Source of the DNA: Tyzzerella sp.
Lineage (GTDB): Bacteria; Bacillota; Clostridia; Lachnospirales; Lachnospiraceae
Direction: 5' to 3'
DNA length: 64,000 nt
Assembly: GCA_017465565.1 (NCBI GenBank)
Contig: JAFTWA010000055.1
Span: forward strand, 1-64,000
Shown here: piece by piece, positions 8,877-18,100 of the stretch
Position numbering within the stretch: position 1 is the first letter of the stretch
How the letters are laid out: each line of letters starts with the position of its first letter
Notes under the pieces: generated by a model
What the model was told of the DNA's origin: nothing
Database searches by the model: none
What the model saw: the letters and a program-made list of their open reading frames with translations, nothing else
Position numbers and translations under genes: made by a program

Positions 8877-10109
8877 ATGAAGAAGATACGAAAGATAGAC
8901 GTGATTCAACAAAACCCACGAAATAAAAAGTTGAGAGTGGCAGCCTATTGCCGAGTGAGTACGAAATATGAAAGTCAGAAAACCAGTATTGAGTTACAGA
9001 AAGAATATTACACAAAATTAATAGAGAACAATCCAGACTGGGAAAATGCAGGTGTGTTTGTGGATTATGGAAGCAGATGCAGGACGAAAGGAAGACCATC
9101 ATTTTGCGAGATGATACATAAAGCTATGAAAGGAGAGATTGATTATATCATAACGAAATCTATAAGTAGATTTTCGGGTAACACAGTAGACATGTTGAAA
9201 ATAATTAGAAATTTGGAGGAGAAAAAAGTGACAGTTTGTTTTGAAAAAGAAAATTTGACTAGCACAGATGAGAAGGCAGAAATGATGATTACCTTATATA
9301 CAGCGTTAGCGCAGGATGAAGTTCGAAATATGAGTGAAAACATTAAGTGGGGATTCACACAGAGATTTATGAATGGTGAAACGCTAAACAATTACAAGAA
9401 CTTTTATGGTTTTTATGTGGAAAATGGAGAACTCAAGATTAATGAAGAACAGGCAGCAGTAGTGAGAAATATATTTAATTGGTATTTGGAAGGGGAGTCT
9501 CTATGGCAAATAAAGTTACAATTAGAGAAGGATGGAATTAGGACAGCATCAGGAGGAAAAGTTTGGTATGACACAGTAATACTAGGAATGTTATGTAACG
9601 AAAAATATGCGGGAGACAGTATGCTTCAGAAAACATATACAGAAGATTTTCTTACTGGTAAACGAGCAAAAAACGTCGGTCAGAGAGAACGGTATTACAT
9701 TAGTAATAGTCATGAGGGCATTGTGTCAAAGGAAATTTTTGAGAAGGTTCAGAGAGAAATGGAAAGCCGGAAACGGGTTGTCTGGAATGAAGAAGGAAGC
9801 ACAACAGTGAGAAAGAAATATAATGCACAAAATGTATTGGGAAATGTGTTGGTATGTGGAGAGTGTGGTGCTTCATTCAGAAGAAGAACACAAAGAGAAA
9901 AAGTCGTTTATTGATGTGCTACAAGAATGGAAAAAGGAAAAGCAGCATGCGATAAATCGCCAACATTAGAAGAAACCTGGTTGAAGGAAGAATTAAGTAA
10001 AAGAGTGTGTAATGGCACATATGATGAAAGAGTAATTAGAGAAAAGGTGGATGTAGTAAAAGTTGTTGGAGCCAATAAGATAGAAATTGTATTAAAGAAA
10101 GAGAGATGA
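8877..10109 (+). pseudogene. Large serine recombinase interrupted by one in-frame TGA
   Basis: The open part is 8877-9911 with TGA at 9912-9914; the same frame continues to 10109, giving 410 residues if read through. Resolvase domain at about 20-150 with catalytic S28 in YCRVSTKYESQ and the SRFSGNTVDML segment; recombinase domain about 170-290; zinc ribbon with CGEC before the TGA and C-A-T-R plus a further Cys after it. The family usually has Arg or a similar residue where the TGA stands, so CGA to TGA is a likely change. The downstream part still ends in an ATGA overlap with the next gene, so the mutation looks recent. ATG 8877 is chosen for its AAAGGAT site. The truncated protein would lack half the zinc ribbon. 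Confidence 0.85.
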
Positions 10110-10495
10110 AATTTATGATGTATAGCAGCAAAAGACATCAGGAGATATTCGAAAAAGCAATTATTAAGAAGAACGAAAGTAATTACGCATTGCTTGCAGT
10201 AATATATTTGTTTACAGCTGATAATGAGCTGTGGAAAGTGACAAAAGGCCACGTCGAGAAGAATTCAATTGAGTTTGATAAAATTAAGTTAAATGCTATT
10301 TATACGAAGGGGTATATACTTTATTGTGTGGCAAAAGATTTATATCTTGGAACAGGACATGTTACTGTTAGTGATATTACGAATAGACATTTGGTTGATC
10401 CGAAATTATATGAGATATTATGTAATGGGATGGCGATAAGGAGATTTGGGAGGAATGCGTGGTGTTGGAGAGAAGTAGATAAAGATAGTGCATAG
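10106..10495 (+). CDS. DUF6075-like small protein of mobile elements
   Basis: 129 aa, start ATG overlapping the recombinase frame's final TGA. It contains LLAVIYLFTADNELW, KLNAIYTKGYILYCVAKDLYLGTGHVTV and CNGMAIRRFG, a pattern I associate with DUF6075 proteins found beside serine recombinases in clostridial mobile elements. No catalytic motif is evident and no function is known to me. Its tight coupling to the recombinase suggests a role in, or passenger status with, the element. Confidence 0.65.
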   Translation: MKFMMYSSKRHQEIFEKAIIKKNESNYALLAVIYLFTADNELWKVTKGHVEKNSIEFDKIKLNAIYTKGYILYCVAKDLYLGTGHVTVSDITNRHLVDPKLYEILCNGMAIRRFGRNAWCWREVDKDSA

Positions 10496-10846
10496 TACGA
10501 AAATGTTTTAATGTTGTGAATAAAGAGAACCTATGATAAAATAAAGTTGGGTTATCAATGCAAGGGAATAGCGTGTATGGCACGTTTTATTTGCTTGCAT
10601 TTTTGCTTGGTGAGAATGAAGAAGAGTTTGGAATTAAATAGAATACTAATAGAAAAGACAGTTTGATACATTGTAAAACAGTGTTTGGGAAGAAAAAGAA
10701 CAGGTGATAGCAAAAGAATATTAGTAATTTAAGGAGATGGACTTAGATGCTCACGAAATGTCCTATAAGCCAGATGCAATCGCGAATAATAAATTTGTTG
10801 TTTTCCAAAATATGATTTAAGTTAGAAGGAGAATGGAGGAGAATTT
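10496..10846 (+). other. Spacer with a terminator-like hairpin and a 27-codon frame
   Basis: 351 bp without a convincing gene. ATGCAAG at 10558-10564 pairs with CTTGCAT at 10594-10600, an inner stem CGTG/CACG lies between them and TTTTT follows, so this is a plausible terminator for the recombinase/DUF6075 pair. A short frame at 10737-10820 (MDLDAHEMSYKPDAIANNKF and seven more residues) has its AAGGAG directly against the ATG and may be a gene remnant. The final 20 bp hold the ribosome binding site of the next gene. Confidence 0.5.
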
Positions 10847-11506
10847 TTGAATACAAAAAAGGAGTTACTTGTTTATGACAATTTTAAAGGTGTTTTCAGA
10901 AAATTAAACAAGCATAATTATAATGATGATATTATTGTAGGGACTGTGTTCTTTAGACGTTCAGCATTATCGGTGATACAAAAAGAACTTAGAGTATGTG
11001 GTTATATTTTGATAGACAATAATAGGAATATGTATCCAATTGATATTCGCGATACGGAGATTGCAATGCTCGAGGGAACATATAATTGTCTGCCTATAGT
11101 TACAAAACAAGCACTAGTTGAGTATAATTTGCATCATCAACCAGAACAAATATGGTCACATTTTTTCTTTATGTGGCAATTTATGTGTGATTGGAACGTG
11201 TTCGACAATAATGGGAGTTTTATCAAGATGTGTTCCAATATTATAGATGATTCTAGAGTGATAGACATTCTTACTAAGAAAGGGATAGATGTTATTTTTC
11301 CAACAAGTTATGAGGAACTATGTGTGTTTGCACAAAATATTCAAAGTCTTTCAGGAGTTGAATTTTTTAATCCAGATTATATAGAAGAAGCAAATTATAT
11401 TGTTGATGCATTATTAAAAGGATACCATATCAATATGTCAAATAATGATATCAAGCAGTATTGTTATCAATTATGTACAATTGTGAATGAGAAGAGGGAG
11501 AAATGA
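10847..11506 (+). CDS. Unknown 219-aa protein, first gene of the Avs-like operon
   Basis: Not recognised. The start is TTG at 10847, 7 nt after GGAGGAG; no better in-frame ATG exists. The product has no signal peptide or TM segment and is rich in aromatic residues (HFFFMWQFMCDW around 105-116). Early sequence includes VGTVFFRRSALSVIQKELRVCGY. Its TGA at 11504-11506 is one base before the ATG of the large nuclease-NTPase, so the two are certainly co-transcribed and probably translationally coupled. By context it is an accessory, regulator or inhibitor of that protein. The base composition is low in GC like its partner, in keeping with transfer. Confidence 0.75.
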   Translation: MNTKKELLVYDNFKGVFRKLNKHNYNDDIIVGTVFFRRSALSVIQKELRVCGYILIDNNRNMYPIDIRDTEIAMLEGTYNCLPIVTKQALVEYNLHHQPEQIWSHFFFMWQFMCDWNVFDNNGSFIKMCSNIIDDSRVIDILTKKGIDVIFPTSYEELCVFAQNIQSLSGVEFFNPDYIEEANYIVDALLKGYHINMSNNDIKQYCYQLCTIVNEKREK

Positions 11507-11507
11507 T

Positions 11508-14500
11508 ATGGCAAACGCAGGACTTGGTACTCCGTATTGGTATGAATGGGAAATTGGTTTGATTGAGTGTTTGAAAATGATGAATGATTTAGATATTGAA
11601 TCTGTAGTTTTACAATCAAGTCATTTTCAATCATTAGATGATGTTGTGGTAAATTATAAAGATAAGAGTATGATAAATATTCAAGTTAAGCATACAGATG
11701 TGAATGATAATTTTACGTACTCTTTTTTGTCATCAGGAGAAAAATCCTTATTAAAGAAACTCGCGACAGAATGGAAAAGAGAAAAAAGCAACCATAATAT
11801 TAGAGAGATACAGATAGTAACAAATAAAAAATGGGGCACACACATATCTGATAGAAAATGTTCTATGTACGATTTTGTGACAAAAGTTTATCCGAAGATG
11901 AAGAAAGATTTTTCTTATTGTGGAGAAAATGAATTAGAAAACAATGCTGTTAATTGGTTTAAAAATGAATTAAATTTTTTGGGCGATGAGAGTGAAAAAT
12001 TTGTAAAGGTTTTATCTTTCAGAGCAGAATCCAGTCTAATTGAAACTGATAAGCTTATTCGAAAACTAGTTGCAGAAATTATCGGGACGGATAAAGAAGA
12101 TGCAGTGGAACATTGTGTTAATAATATTCTTGCAGCGTTGAGTATCTGGGCAACCTCAAGACGTACCAAACAGGAAATAACAAGAGAAGATGTATATCAA
12201 GCCCTATGTGCATTGGAATATGATGTTCCGAGATACGAATTGTATCCTGAAAAACCGATTTTTCCATCTAGAGAAAGATTTTCTATAGAATTCCTTAAAA
12301 AAATAAACAAGAATGAGAAGAAAATAATTTTTTTAGAGGGTTTTCCGGGGGCTGGCAAAACAAATTTTGTAAGTTATCTGTCACAAATGGATGATTCTAT
12401 TGTGGATTTTAGGTATTATACGTATTTACCAGTAAGTCGAGATGATGCATCATATAGTGATGATGAAGGATATTATTCTGGGCAGTTGTTATGGCTCAGT
12501 ATATTAACTCAAATGAAAAAGAAATTCGAAGAATTGAAAATGCTTTCAACAGTTGAATTTCCAATAATCTATCGTTATTTGTCAGTTTCAGAAATGAGAA
12601 GATATGCACTAAAATACTTGCCTATTTATTCACAAAAAATAGGACGGACATGTTACTTTTTTATTGATGGAGTGGATCATGCGGCGCGTTCATATGATGC
12701 AAGAAACTCTTTTCTGATGCAGATACCACAACCCGAAGAAATAGGAGAGGGAGTCAAATTTATTCTTATAGGACAACCGGTTAACGATAAATATCCAAGT
12801 TGGTTAATGAATAATCCAGATATAGATTATATGTTTCTGCCTAGTTTGGAAGTAGACGATATTTCAGAACTCTTATCTCAAAATAAAATAGTGATGAATG
12901 GGATAGATATTGAATCGTTATCTGATACAATTATCTCTGTGGTTGGTAGCAATGCATTGAATGTTATATTTGCAATGTTAGAATTAAAAAAAATGTCATT
13001 ACCTCTTTCTTTTGAGATGGTAGAAAATATCCTTAGAGATCGTTGTTTGAATTGTCAGATTGATAAGTACTATGAGTGGATAGAGAATTCGATGGATAAA
13101 AGTTTACTGTTCTATAAATTAGAAGCAATTTTTGCGTATTCGTCTAGGAAAAACACGTTACATGATTTGGCACTATTATGTGGAAGTAGTGAAGGGGACA
13201 CACAATTTGTGCTGAACAAATTGTATCCTTTGGTTTTGCGGGATGAAGTTGGATATTATACATTTCATAATGATGTCCGGTTACATTTCCAAAATGGCAT
13301 TAAAGCAAACAGTAATTACAAAAGCATTACGCAATCTTTGTATCATAATATATTAATGACGGAAGAGTTAGAAGTCTATAGATATGATATTTTATTTGAT
13401 TTGCTACTCAATTTGGACAATACAGGAAAGATGTTCGAATTGATTGATGTGAAATATATTATCGCATCAGTAAAATACAACATCTCGCTTAACATGCTTT
13501 CAAAACAACTATTATATGTACTAAAATTGTTGGTGAGGAAAAAAGACTTTAATTATTTGAATAAAGCTAGTGCTGTTTCATTAACATTGTCGCAGTTTGC
13601 CAATTGTATTCAATATTATGAAAAGGAATCTTTATACATTGAGCATCAAAGGGGGCTATACAAAACCAAATCAGAAAAGTATGTATTGGATAGTCAGGTG
13701 TGTATCGAACAGATTGTAAGAGATATACATTATCTATTGAAGAATGAACAGTTTGATAGAGGTATAAAAGTATTTGATGAATACTTAGCAGAAAAAGGTT
13801 TAAAAGAACTTCTAACAATAGACCCAGAGGATAATAAAGATTTTCATAAACATTTGGGATATATATATAGACAGATAAAGCCAACAATTATTAATCAAGA
13901 TTGTGATAACAACAAACATTATGCTGATTTTGTTGATGGTTGGTTGGAAGCCAGTGTTAATTTCCTTACTCCAGAGGAAATGAAGAGGACATTTTCATAC
14001 AAATCTTTTTATCCAGAGAGTTTATATGAATATATAACTAAGGTAAGCGAAAGAAGTTTCAACGATGAGGAAGCATATCGATTATTAAAACAGGCATTAA
14101 TGCATGATTCCACACCTATCTCAGTACTGATAGAATTGTGTGTATTAGGGACGATTAATGGCCACGATAATAGTGAACTAATTGAATATATATACGGGCA
14201 TTTAGATGATTTGCTAAGTGATAGTACATATCAATTTAATTCAGATAGAATACTTGGTTGTGTTAAGGCATTGTTTTGTATATACTCGAGGTGTGATTAT
14301 ATTGAACTTGATAAAATATATATGGATATCCTAAAGAAATGTCGCATAGATGAAATGGCACGAGGTTATACTCCGGCAATGGTGCAAAAAGAGATGGCTC
14401 ATAAAGTTTTTGATATTTATTATGGTTTTGATAGAAGTGACAGTATAAGTGACGATATTATATATAATTTTATTTATTTTCCAGATAGGTACGGATTAGG

Positions 14501-15941
14501 TTCGAGTCATGATTGTAACGCATACAAAGTGCTTTCTTTTTTGAGAAAAATTTTTGTTTGCTATGCCAAAGGTGATTCAACTAACGGGCGAGTAACCAAG
14601 ATGTGTGAAGGTATTGTCAATAGTATGTCTTGGGAGAAGACTAGGCATATTAGTGATTTTGATATGTTGTTCTATTATGTGGGTGAGCAGAGTAAATTTC
14701 TTGAAGTTGCTCATTTTTGGTGTGGATATAATGGTGCAATATGGAATCAGGAGTATTCAGAGGTTGAATATTGTTGTACAAGCATTATGTCTGTGTTAGA
14801 CGCATTTGGACAACACGGATTATGTGATGAAATAGCAAAGAGAAAAGCATTTAAATTGTTTGGATATGTAGGGAGAAAAGATTATTCTTTAATGAATTTG
14901 CTTGACCTCTATAAATGTATTCCGTTATCGGAAAACAAATTATTGAAAGAAGGAATGCGTTTGTTATCAATCTCAGATGCAGCTAGTGATATTGGTGACA
15001 ATCGAATATCTATGGACATAGTTAGAGAATTGTTTGGCGTTGCAACAGCGTTAGGAATAAAATATGCCAACGCATTGTTTGAGTTAAAGAATAAGCCAGG
15101 CAAATTGAATTATTGGAGAGATATGCTTCTGACAATTTTTTACGAGAAAATTGATTTTATAAAAGATGATGAAGAACTTATGGCATTATATCGTCTTACC
15201 AATGCATGGATCAATGCATATTTTGAATCATTTCGACAATATGGTCGAATGAACACACTCAAGGAATATAACAGTATTATTTTAAGTAAGATAACGGATA
15301 AAGAAATGCGCAAGGAAATTGAGCAAGCGGGCAATTGCGATATTGATAAATCAGGAAACGTTATTGAACCAACTGTCAAATATGATGTGAGTGAAATTAT
15401 TTCATTGGTCGAAACAACAGGTTATTCGGAATCTTTTGAAAATTTAGTTTGTAAGGCGATTACAGAAAAAAGCGGAGGGACATTCAAACTGCTTACGAAG
15501 TTAAAGAAAATTATTCCTGAAGAACATTTATTTAGATTCGCCGATAATTGCGTGCTTAAATATATTTTGCTTGAAAGTGAGTATGGTTTTTCTTATACAG
15601 GAACAAGAGATATCCTCGAATTGTATCGAGAATATTTGAGTGAAAATTCATGGATAGATATATTTGAAAGCATTGTTTCTAGAATATCGGAAACGGAGAT
15701 TGATGGAATATATAGAGCAGGAACAGATATAGGAACATATACGTTAAACTATTTGATGTGCTTTAAGCCTGAATGTGTAAAAGATGCATTCGTGGAAATG
15801 TGTAATACTCATGAACTATTTATTTCTGCAAATGGGTTACTAACGTATCATACATATGAATTGGACGTTGATCATAACATTACATCTTTGCAAGAAATGG
15901 TAAAATTACATTTGGGATGCGTTAGCAATAGAATAACTTAA
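11508..15941 (+). CDS. Avs-like anti-phage STAND NTPase with N-terminal Cap4/PD-(D/E)xK nuclease
   Basis: 1477 aa from the ATG at 11508 (AGAGGGAG 9 nt upstream; an ATG at 11487 overlaps the previous gene and is poorer). The N-terminal domain (about 1-210) has D44/D45 and Q59-V-K61 in DDVVVNY...NIQVKHT, the layout of Cap4-like dsDNA endonucleases. A P-loop NTPase follows with Walker A at 278-285 (GFPGAGKT) and Walker B about 384-390 (FFIDGVD). The last roughly 900 residues are helical and without known motifs, fitting a repeat sensor. This three-part order matches the Avs (AVAST) family, where the C-terminus binds a phage protein such as terminase or portal and the NTPase oligomerises to activate the nuclease. 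The assignment to an Avs type is inference. Confidence 0.8.
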   Translation: MANAGLGTPYWYEWEIGLIECLKMMNDLDIESVVLQSSHFQSLDDVVVNYKDKSMINIQVKHTDVNDNFTYSFLSSGEKSLLKKLATEWKREKSNHNIREIQIVTNKKWGTHISDRKCSMYDFVTKVYPKMKKDFSYCGENELENNAVNWFKNELNFLGDESEKFVKVLSFRAESSLIETDKLIRKLVAEIIGTDKEDAVEHCVNNILAALSIWATSRRTKQEITREDVYQALCALEYDVPRYELYPEKPIFPSRERFSIEFLKKINKNEKKIIFLEGFPGAGKTNFVSYLSQMDDSIVDFRYYTYLPVSRDDASYSDDEGYYSGQLLWLSILTQMKKKFEELKMLSTVEFPIIYRYLSVSEMRRYALKYLPIYSQKIGRTCYFFIDGVDHAARSYDARNSFLMQIPQPEEIGEGVKFILIGQPVNDKYPSWLMNNPDIDYMFLPSLEVDDISELLSQNKIVMNGIDIESLSDTIISVVGSNALNVIFAMLELKKMSLPLSFEMVENILRDRCLNCQIDKYYEWIENSMDKSLLFYKLEAIFAYSSRKNTLHDLALLCGSSEGDTQFVLNKLYPLVLRDEVGYYTFHNDVRLHFQNGIKANSNYKSITQSLYHNILMTEELEVYRYDILFDLLLNLDNTGKMFELIDVKYIIASVKYNISLNMLSKQLLYVLKLLVRKKDFNYLNKASAVSLTLSQFANCIQYYEKESLYIEHQRGLYKTKSEKYVLDSQVCIEQIVRDIHYLLKNEQFDRGIKVFDEYLAEKGLKELLTIDPEDNKDFHKHLGYIYRQIKPTIINQDCDNNKHYADFVDGWLEASVNFLTPEEMKRTFSYKSFYPESLYEYITKVSERSFNDEEAYRLLKQALMHDSTPISVLIELCVLGTINGHDNSELIEYIYGHLDDLLSDSTYQFNSDRILGCVKALFCIYSRCDYIELDKIYMDILKKCRIDEMARGYTPAMVQKEMAHKVFDIYYGFDRSDSISDDIIYNFIYFPDRYGLGSSHDCNAYKVLSFLRKIFVCYAKGDSTNGRVTKMCEGIVNSMSWEKTRHISDFDMLFYYVGEQSKFLEVAHFWCGYNGAIWNQEYSEVEYCCTSIMSVLDAFGQHGLCDEIAKRKAFKLFGYVGRKDYSLMNLLDLYKCIPLSENKLLKEGMRLLSISDAASDIGDNRISMDIVRELFGVATALGIKYANALFELKNKPGKLNYWRDMLLTIFYEKIDFIKDDEELMALYRLTNAWINAYFESFRQYGRMNTLKEYNSIILSKITDKEMRKEIEQAGNCDIDKSGNVIEPTVKYDVSEIISLVETTGYSESFENLVCKAITEKSGGTFKLLTKLKKIIPEEHLFRFADNCVLKYILLESEYGFSYTGTRDILELYREYLSENSWIDIFESIVSRISETEIDGIYRAGTDIGTYTLNYLMCFKPECVKDAFVEMCNTHELFISANGLLTYHTYELDVDHNITSLQEMVKLHLGCVSNRIT

Positions 15942-16241
15942 TGTTTGTTTTGAGTAAATGAAATATAAGTGTAGGAGTTCACGGATATCAAGGGAATAAA
16001 AAACAGAAAAGATATTTTGTGGTCTGTTGAAATTGGTGTAATTTGTGAATTGAATATATACAATGACTTATTTGCGACTGCGACACATTAGGAGGATGTG
16101 GTTTTGTTACAAAAAATTAAGTAAAGAGTTAAACTGTATGAAATTCTATGCGGTAAAAAACGATTTTCCTGAGGTCAGGAAAATCATGTATGGCAGTTGT
16201 CGAGATAGTCCCGGCAGCTGTTTTTATATAGTTGAAATATC
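15942..16241. other. Spacer after the Avs-like gene
   Basis: About 300 bp containing the RlmD-like remnant at 16065-16121 and a perfect 11-bp inverted repeat GATTTTCCTGA/TCAGGAAAATC at 16162-16172/16175-16185. The repeat has only a 2-nt gap and no T run, so it is more like an operator or palindrome than a terminator. A frame MWFCYKKLSKELNC... starting at about 16098 has an AGGAGG upstream but no support as a gene. Confidence 0.4.
16065..16121 (+). pseudogene. Remnant resembling the C-terminus of RlmD (possible attachment-site scar)
   Basis: The frame ending with TAA at 16119-16121 reads D-L-F-A-T-A-T-H-stop-E-D-V-V-L-L-Q-K-I-K. It lines up without gaps with the real RlmD end (D-Q-F-P-H-T-V-H-V-E-T-V-I-M-L-Q-K-E-N): D, F, H, E, V, L, Q, K and the stop fall at the same places. 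One TAG interrupts it. It lies just past the recombinase element, where the displaced 3' end of rlmD would be expected after integration. The match is short, so this is tentative. Confidence 0.45.
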
Positions 16242-16270
16242 TTGACACTATTTCGGTATACCGATATAAT
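16242..16270 (+). promoter_or_regulatory. Consensus promoter with palindromic operator in its spacer (hipBA)
   Basis: TTGACA at 16242-16247, a 17-bp spacer, and TATAAT at 16265-16270: both hexamers are exact consensus. The perfect palindrome TCGGTATACCGA fills 16253-16264, directly against the -10 box. This is the place where the HTH antitoxin would bind to repress its own operon, the standard arrangement for hipBA-type toxin-antitoxin loci. Confidence 0.85.
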
Positions 16271-16286
16271 GAAAGCGGTGATAAAA

Positions 16287-16721
16287 ATGAATCTTAATAT
16301 AATTATAAAACAAAGTGGAATGACAAAATACAGGGTTGCAAAATTAAGTGGTGTGCCACATGCTACATTGAATGACTTATGTAGTGGAAAAAGTCGTATC
16401 GAAAAGTGCTCTGCTGAAACTTTATATAGAATTGCAAAAGCTTTAAATGTTTCAATGGAATCTTTAGTTGAGACAGTAATTATTGAAAAAGAGGAAATGC
16501 AGCGAGTTCAGATTGTACGAGAACGGTCATATGAATATGGTTTGCCGGAATATCTCCAACATGATCTTGATGCATATAAGGAAGCATTGCGGAACAATTC
16601 TCGATTACTTGATTGTTTTTGGGGAGAGTTGTATGGAAGTATTAATATGGCGGAGATTAGCGATGGTATTATAACACCTGAACATGCAGATTATTTAAGA
16701 AAAAAATATTTGTGGAGGTGA
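16287..16721 (+). CDS. hipB: HipB-like XRE antitoxin
   Basis: 144 aa from the ATG at 16287, 6 nt after AAAGCGGTG; earlier in-frame ATGs at 16242 and 16269 lie inside the promoter and are rejected. The N-terminal 65 residues form a Cro/C1 helix-turn-helix (KYRVAKLSGVPHATLNDLCSGK). The C-terminal half (ERSYEYGLPEYLQHDLDAYKEAL) would be the part contacting the toxin. It should neutralise the kinase toxin encoded 5 nt downstream and repress the operon through the palindrome upstream. A decayed copy of this gene lies at 46711-47091. Confidence 0.85.
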   Translation: MNLNIIIKQSGMTKYRVAKLSGVPHATLNDLCSGKSRIEKCSAETLYRIAKALNVSMESLVETVIIEKEEMQRVQIVRERSYEYGLPEYLQHDLDAYKEALRNNSRLLDCFWGELYGSINMAEISDGIITPEHADYLRKKYLWR

Positions 16722-16726
16722 GATGA

Positions 16727-17656
16727 ATGATTGATTTTACACAATGCAAAAGGATAATAGGAAAAGCTTATAATGGTGCGAATGGTAAAAAGATTGCTAT
16801 TGAGTATGAAGGGCAACAGTATATGCTCAAATTTCCACCATCTGCAAAAGAAAAGCCAACTGAATTATCATATACGAATAGTTGTTTTAGTGAGCATATT
16901 GCAAGTAGTATATTTAACATGCTAGGTATATTCACACAGGAAACAATGCTGGGTACATTTGAGGTGAATGGTAAAGAAAAAATTGTTTGTGCATGTAAAG
17001 ATTTTACCACGGATGGAAAAGTCTTATATGATTTCTGTTCCATAAAAAACACAGTAATAGATTCAGAACACAATGGTAGTGGAACAGAGTTATCTGATAT
17101 CCTAGAAACAATTGAGAAACAGCAGTTTGTTGAGCCTAGACTACTATTAGAGCATTTTTGGAATGTGTTTATAGTGGATGCCTTGCTTGGTAATTTTGAC
17201 AGGCATAACGGAAATTGGGGATTTTTATTTGATACCATATCCCAGACATCGGAATTAGCACCTATATATGATTGTGGCAGTTGTTTGTTGCCACAGGCAG
17301 ATGAGAAAAAAATGCAACGAGTGCTAGAGGATGAGGATGAATTGAATTCAAGGGTATACCAGTTTCCTACATCTGCAATTAAGCAAAATGGAAGAAAAAT
17401 TAGTTATTATGACTTTCTTATGAATTTAGAAAATGAAGAATGTAGTGATGCATTAATTAGGATTGTTGAAAAATTCAACATGAATCAAATAAATGATTTT
17501 ATTGGCGAAGTACCTTATATTTCTGAATTGCAAAAAGAATTTTATAAAAAGTATATTAGTGCAAGATATGAGAAAATTATTTTGCCAGCGTACGAATTGG
17601 TCATGAGACAGTGCGAACAAGAGGAACACAGTCAAAGTGCAATGTATCTTTATTGA
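16727..17656 (+). CDS. hipA: HipA-like serine/threonine kinase toxin
   Basis: 309 aa. Shows the HipA-C kinase core: a lysine strand (YMLKF, K35), the catalytic loop GNFDRHNGNWGFL with D158, H160 and N163, and a metal-binding type motif APIYDCGSCLLP with D182. HipA-family toxins phosphorylate translation factors such as glutamyl-tRNA synthetase and cause growth arrest. Length and lack of a separate HipA N-terminal subdomain place it with the short HipA/CtkA-like kinases; the target is unknown. It begins 5 nt after the antitoxin with GGAGGTGAG. A deleted copy at 47097-47847 has lost the catalytic loop. Confidence 0.83.
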   Translation: MIDFTQCKRIIGKAYNGANGKKIAIEYEGQQYMLKFPPSAKEKPTELSYTNSCFSEHIASSIFNMLGIFTQETMLGTFEVNGKEKIVCACKDFTTDGKVLYDFCSIKNTVIDSEHNGSGTELSDILETIEKQQFVEPRLLLEHFWNVFIVDALLGNFDRHNGNWGFLFDTISQTSELAPIYDCGSCLLPQADEKKMQRVLEDEDELNSRVYQFPTSAIKQNGRKISYYDFLMNLENEECSDALIRIVEKFNMNQINDFIGEVPYISELQKEFYKKYISARYEKIILPAYELVMRQCEQEEHSQSAMYLY

Positions 17657-17767
17657 GACCACAACACATGTTGAGACTGTGGTTTTGATGCAGAAAGTTT
17701 AGGGAAGAATTTAACCGTGTGTAATTCGAGGCGGTTAAGAATACAGCTGCAGAAAGAAGGTGCATAT

Positions 17768-18097
17768 ATGCAAAATTACAACTATCCCAATATAGATATG
17801 AAAAGAACTGGACTTTTACTTAAAAAGAAGGTGCAAGAAGCAGGATACACTGTGAAGGAATTACAGGAAACATTAATGTTATCATGTCCGCAACCAATTT
17901 ATAGATGGTACAAGGGGAAAGTATTGCCTTCTGTAAATCATCTTTATGCGCTAAGCCAATTGTTGCATGTCCATATGGAAGAATTACTTGTACCAGAGCG
18001 TCAGCGGGACATATTGGTTGATATCATGAAAAGTACACCTTGCATGATGAAGAAAAGATTGTGTTTGTATATGCAGTACGTTCAGCAAGTAGCGTAA
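17768..18097 (+). CDS. Small XRE-family helix-turn-helix protein
   Basis: 109 aa from ATG 17768 (AAGAAGGTG upstream; the more upstream frame start has no site). The HTH spans about residues 10-75: LLLKKKVQEAGYTVKELQET, then QPIYRWYKGKVLPSVNHLYALSQLLHV. This form is common in Lachnospiraceae accessory regions. The C-terminal 30 residues are Met/Cys rich and unrecognised. It follows the HipA-like gene by about 110 bp and may act on the surrounding genes, but no target is evident. Confidence 0.75.
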   Translation: MQNYNYPNIDMKRTGLLLKKKVQEAGYTVKELQETLMLSCPQPIYRWYKGKVLPSVNHLYALSQLLHVHMEELLVPERQRDILVDIMKSTPCMMKKRLCLYMQYVQQVA

Positions 18098-18100
18098 TGT

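Noticed and set aside
16162-16185. Perfect 11-bp inverted repeat as a terminator for the Avs-like operon
   Set aside because: The gap is only 2 nt and there is no T run after it on either strand; it is noted only as a palindrome.
16063-16245. A 60-codon frame overlapping the hipBA promoter
   Set aside because: It runs through the -35 region of a consensus promoter and a palindrome, has no family resemblance, and covers the RlmD-like remnant in the wrong frame.
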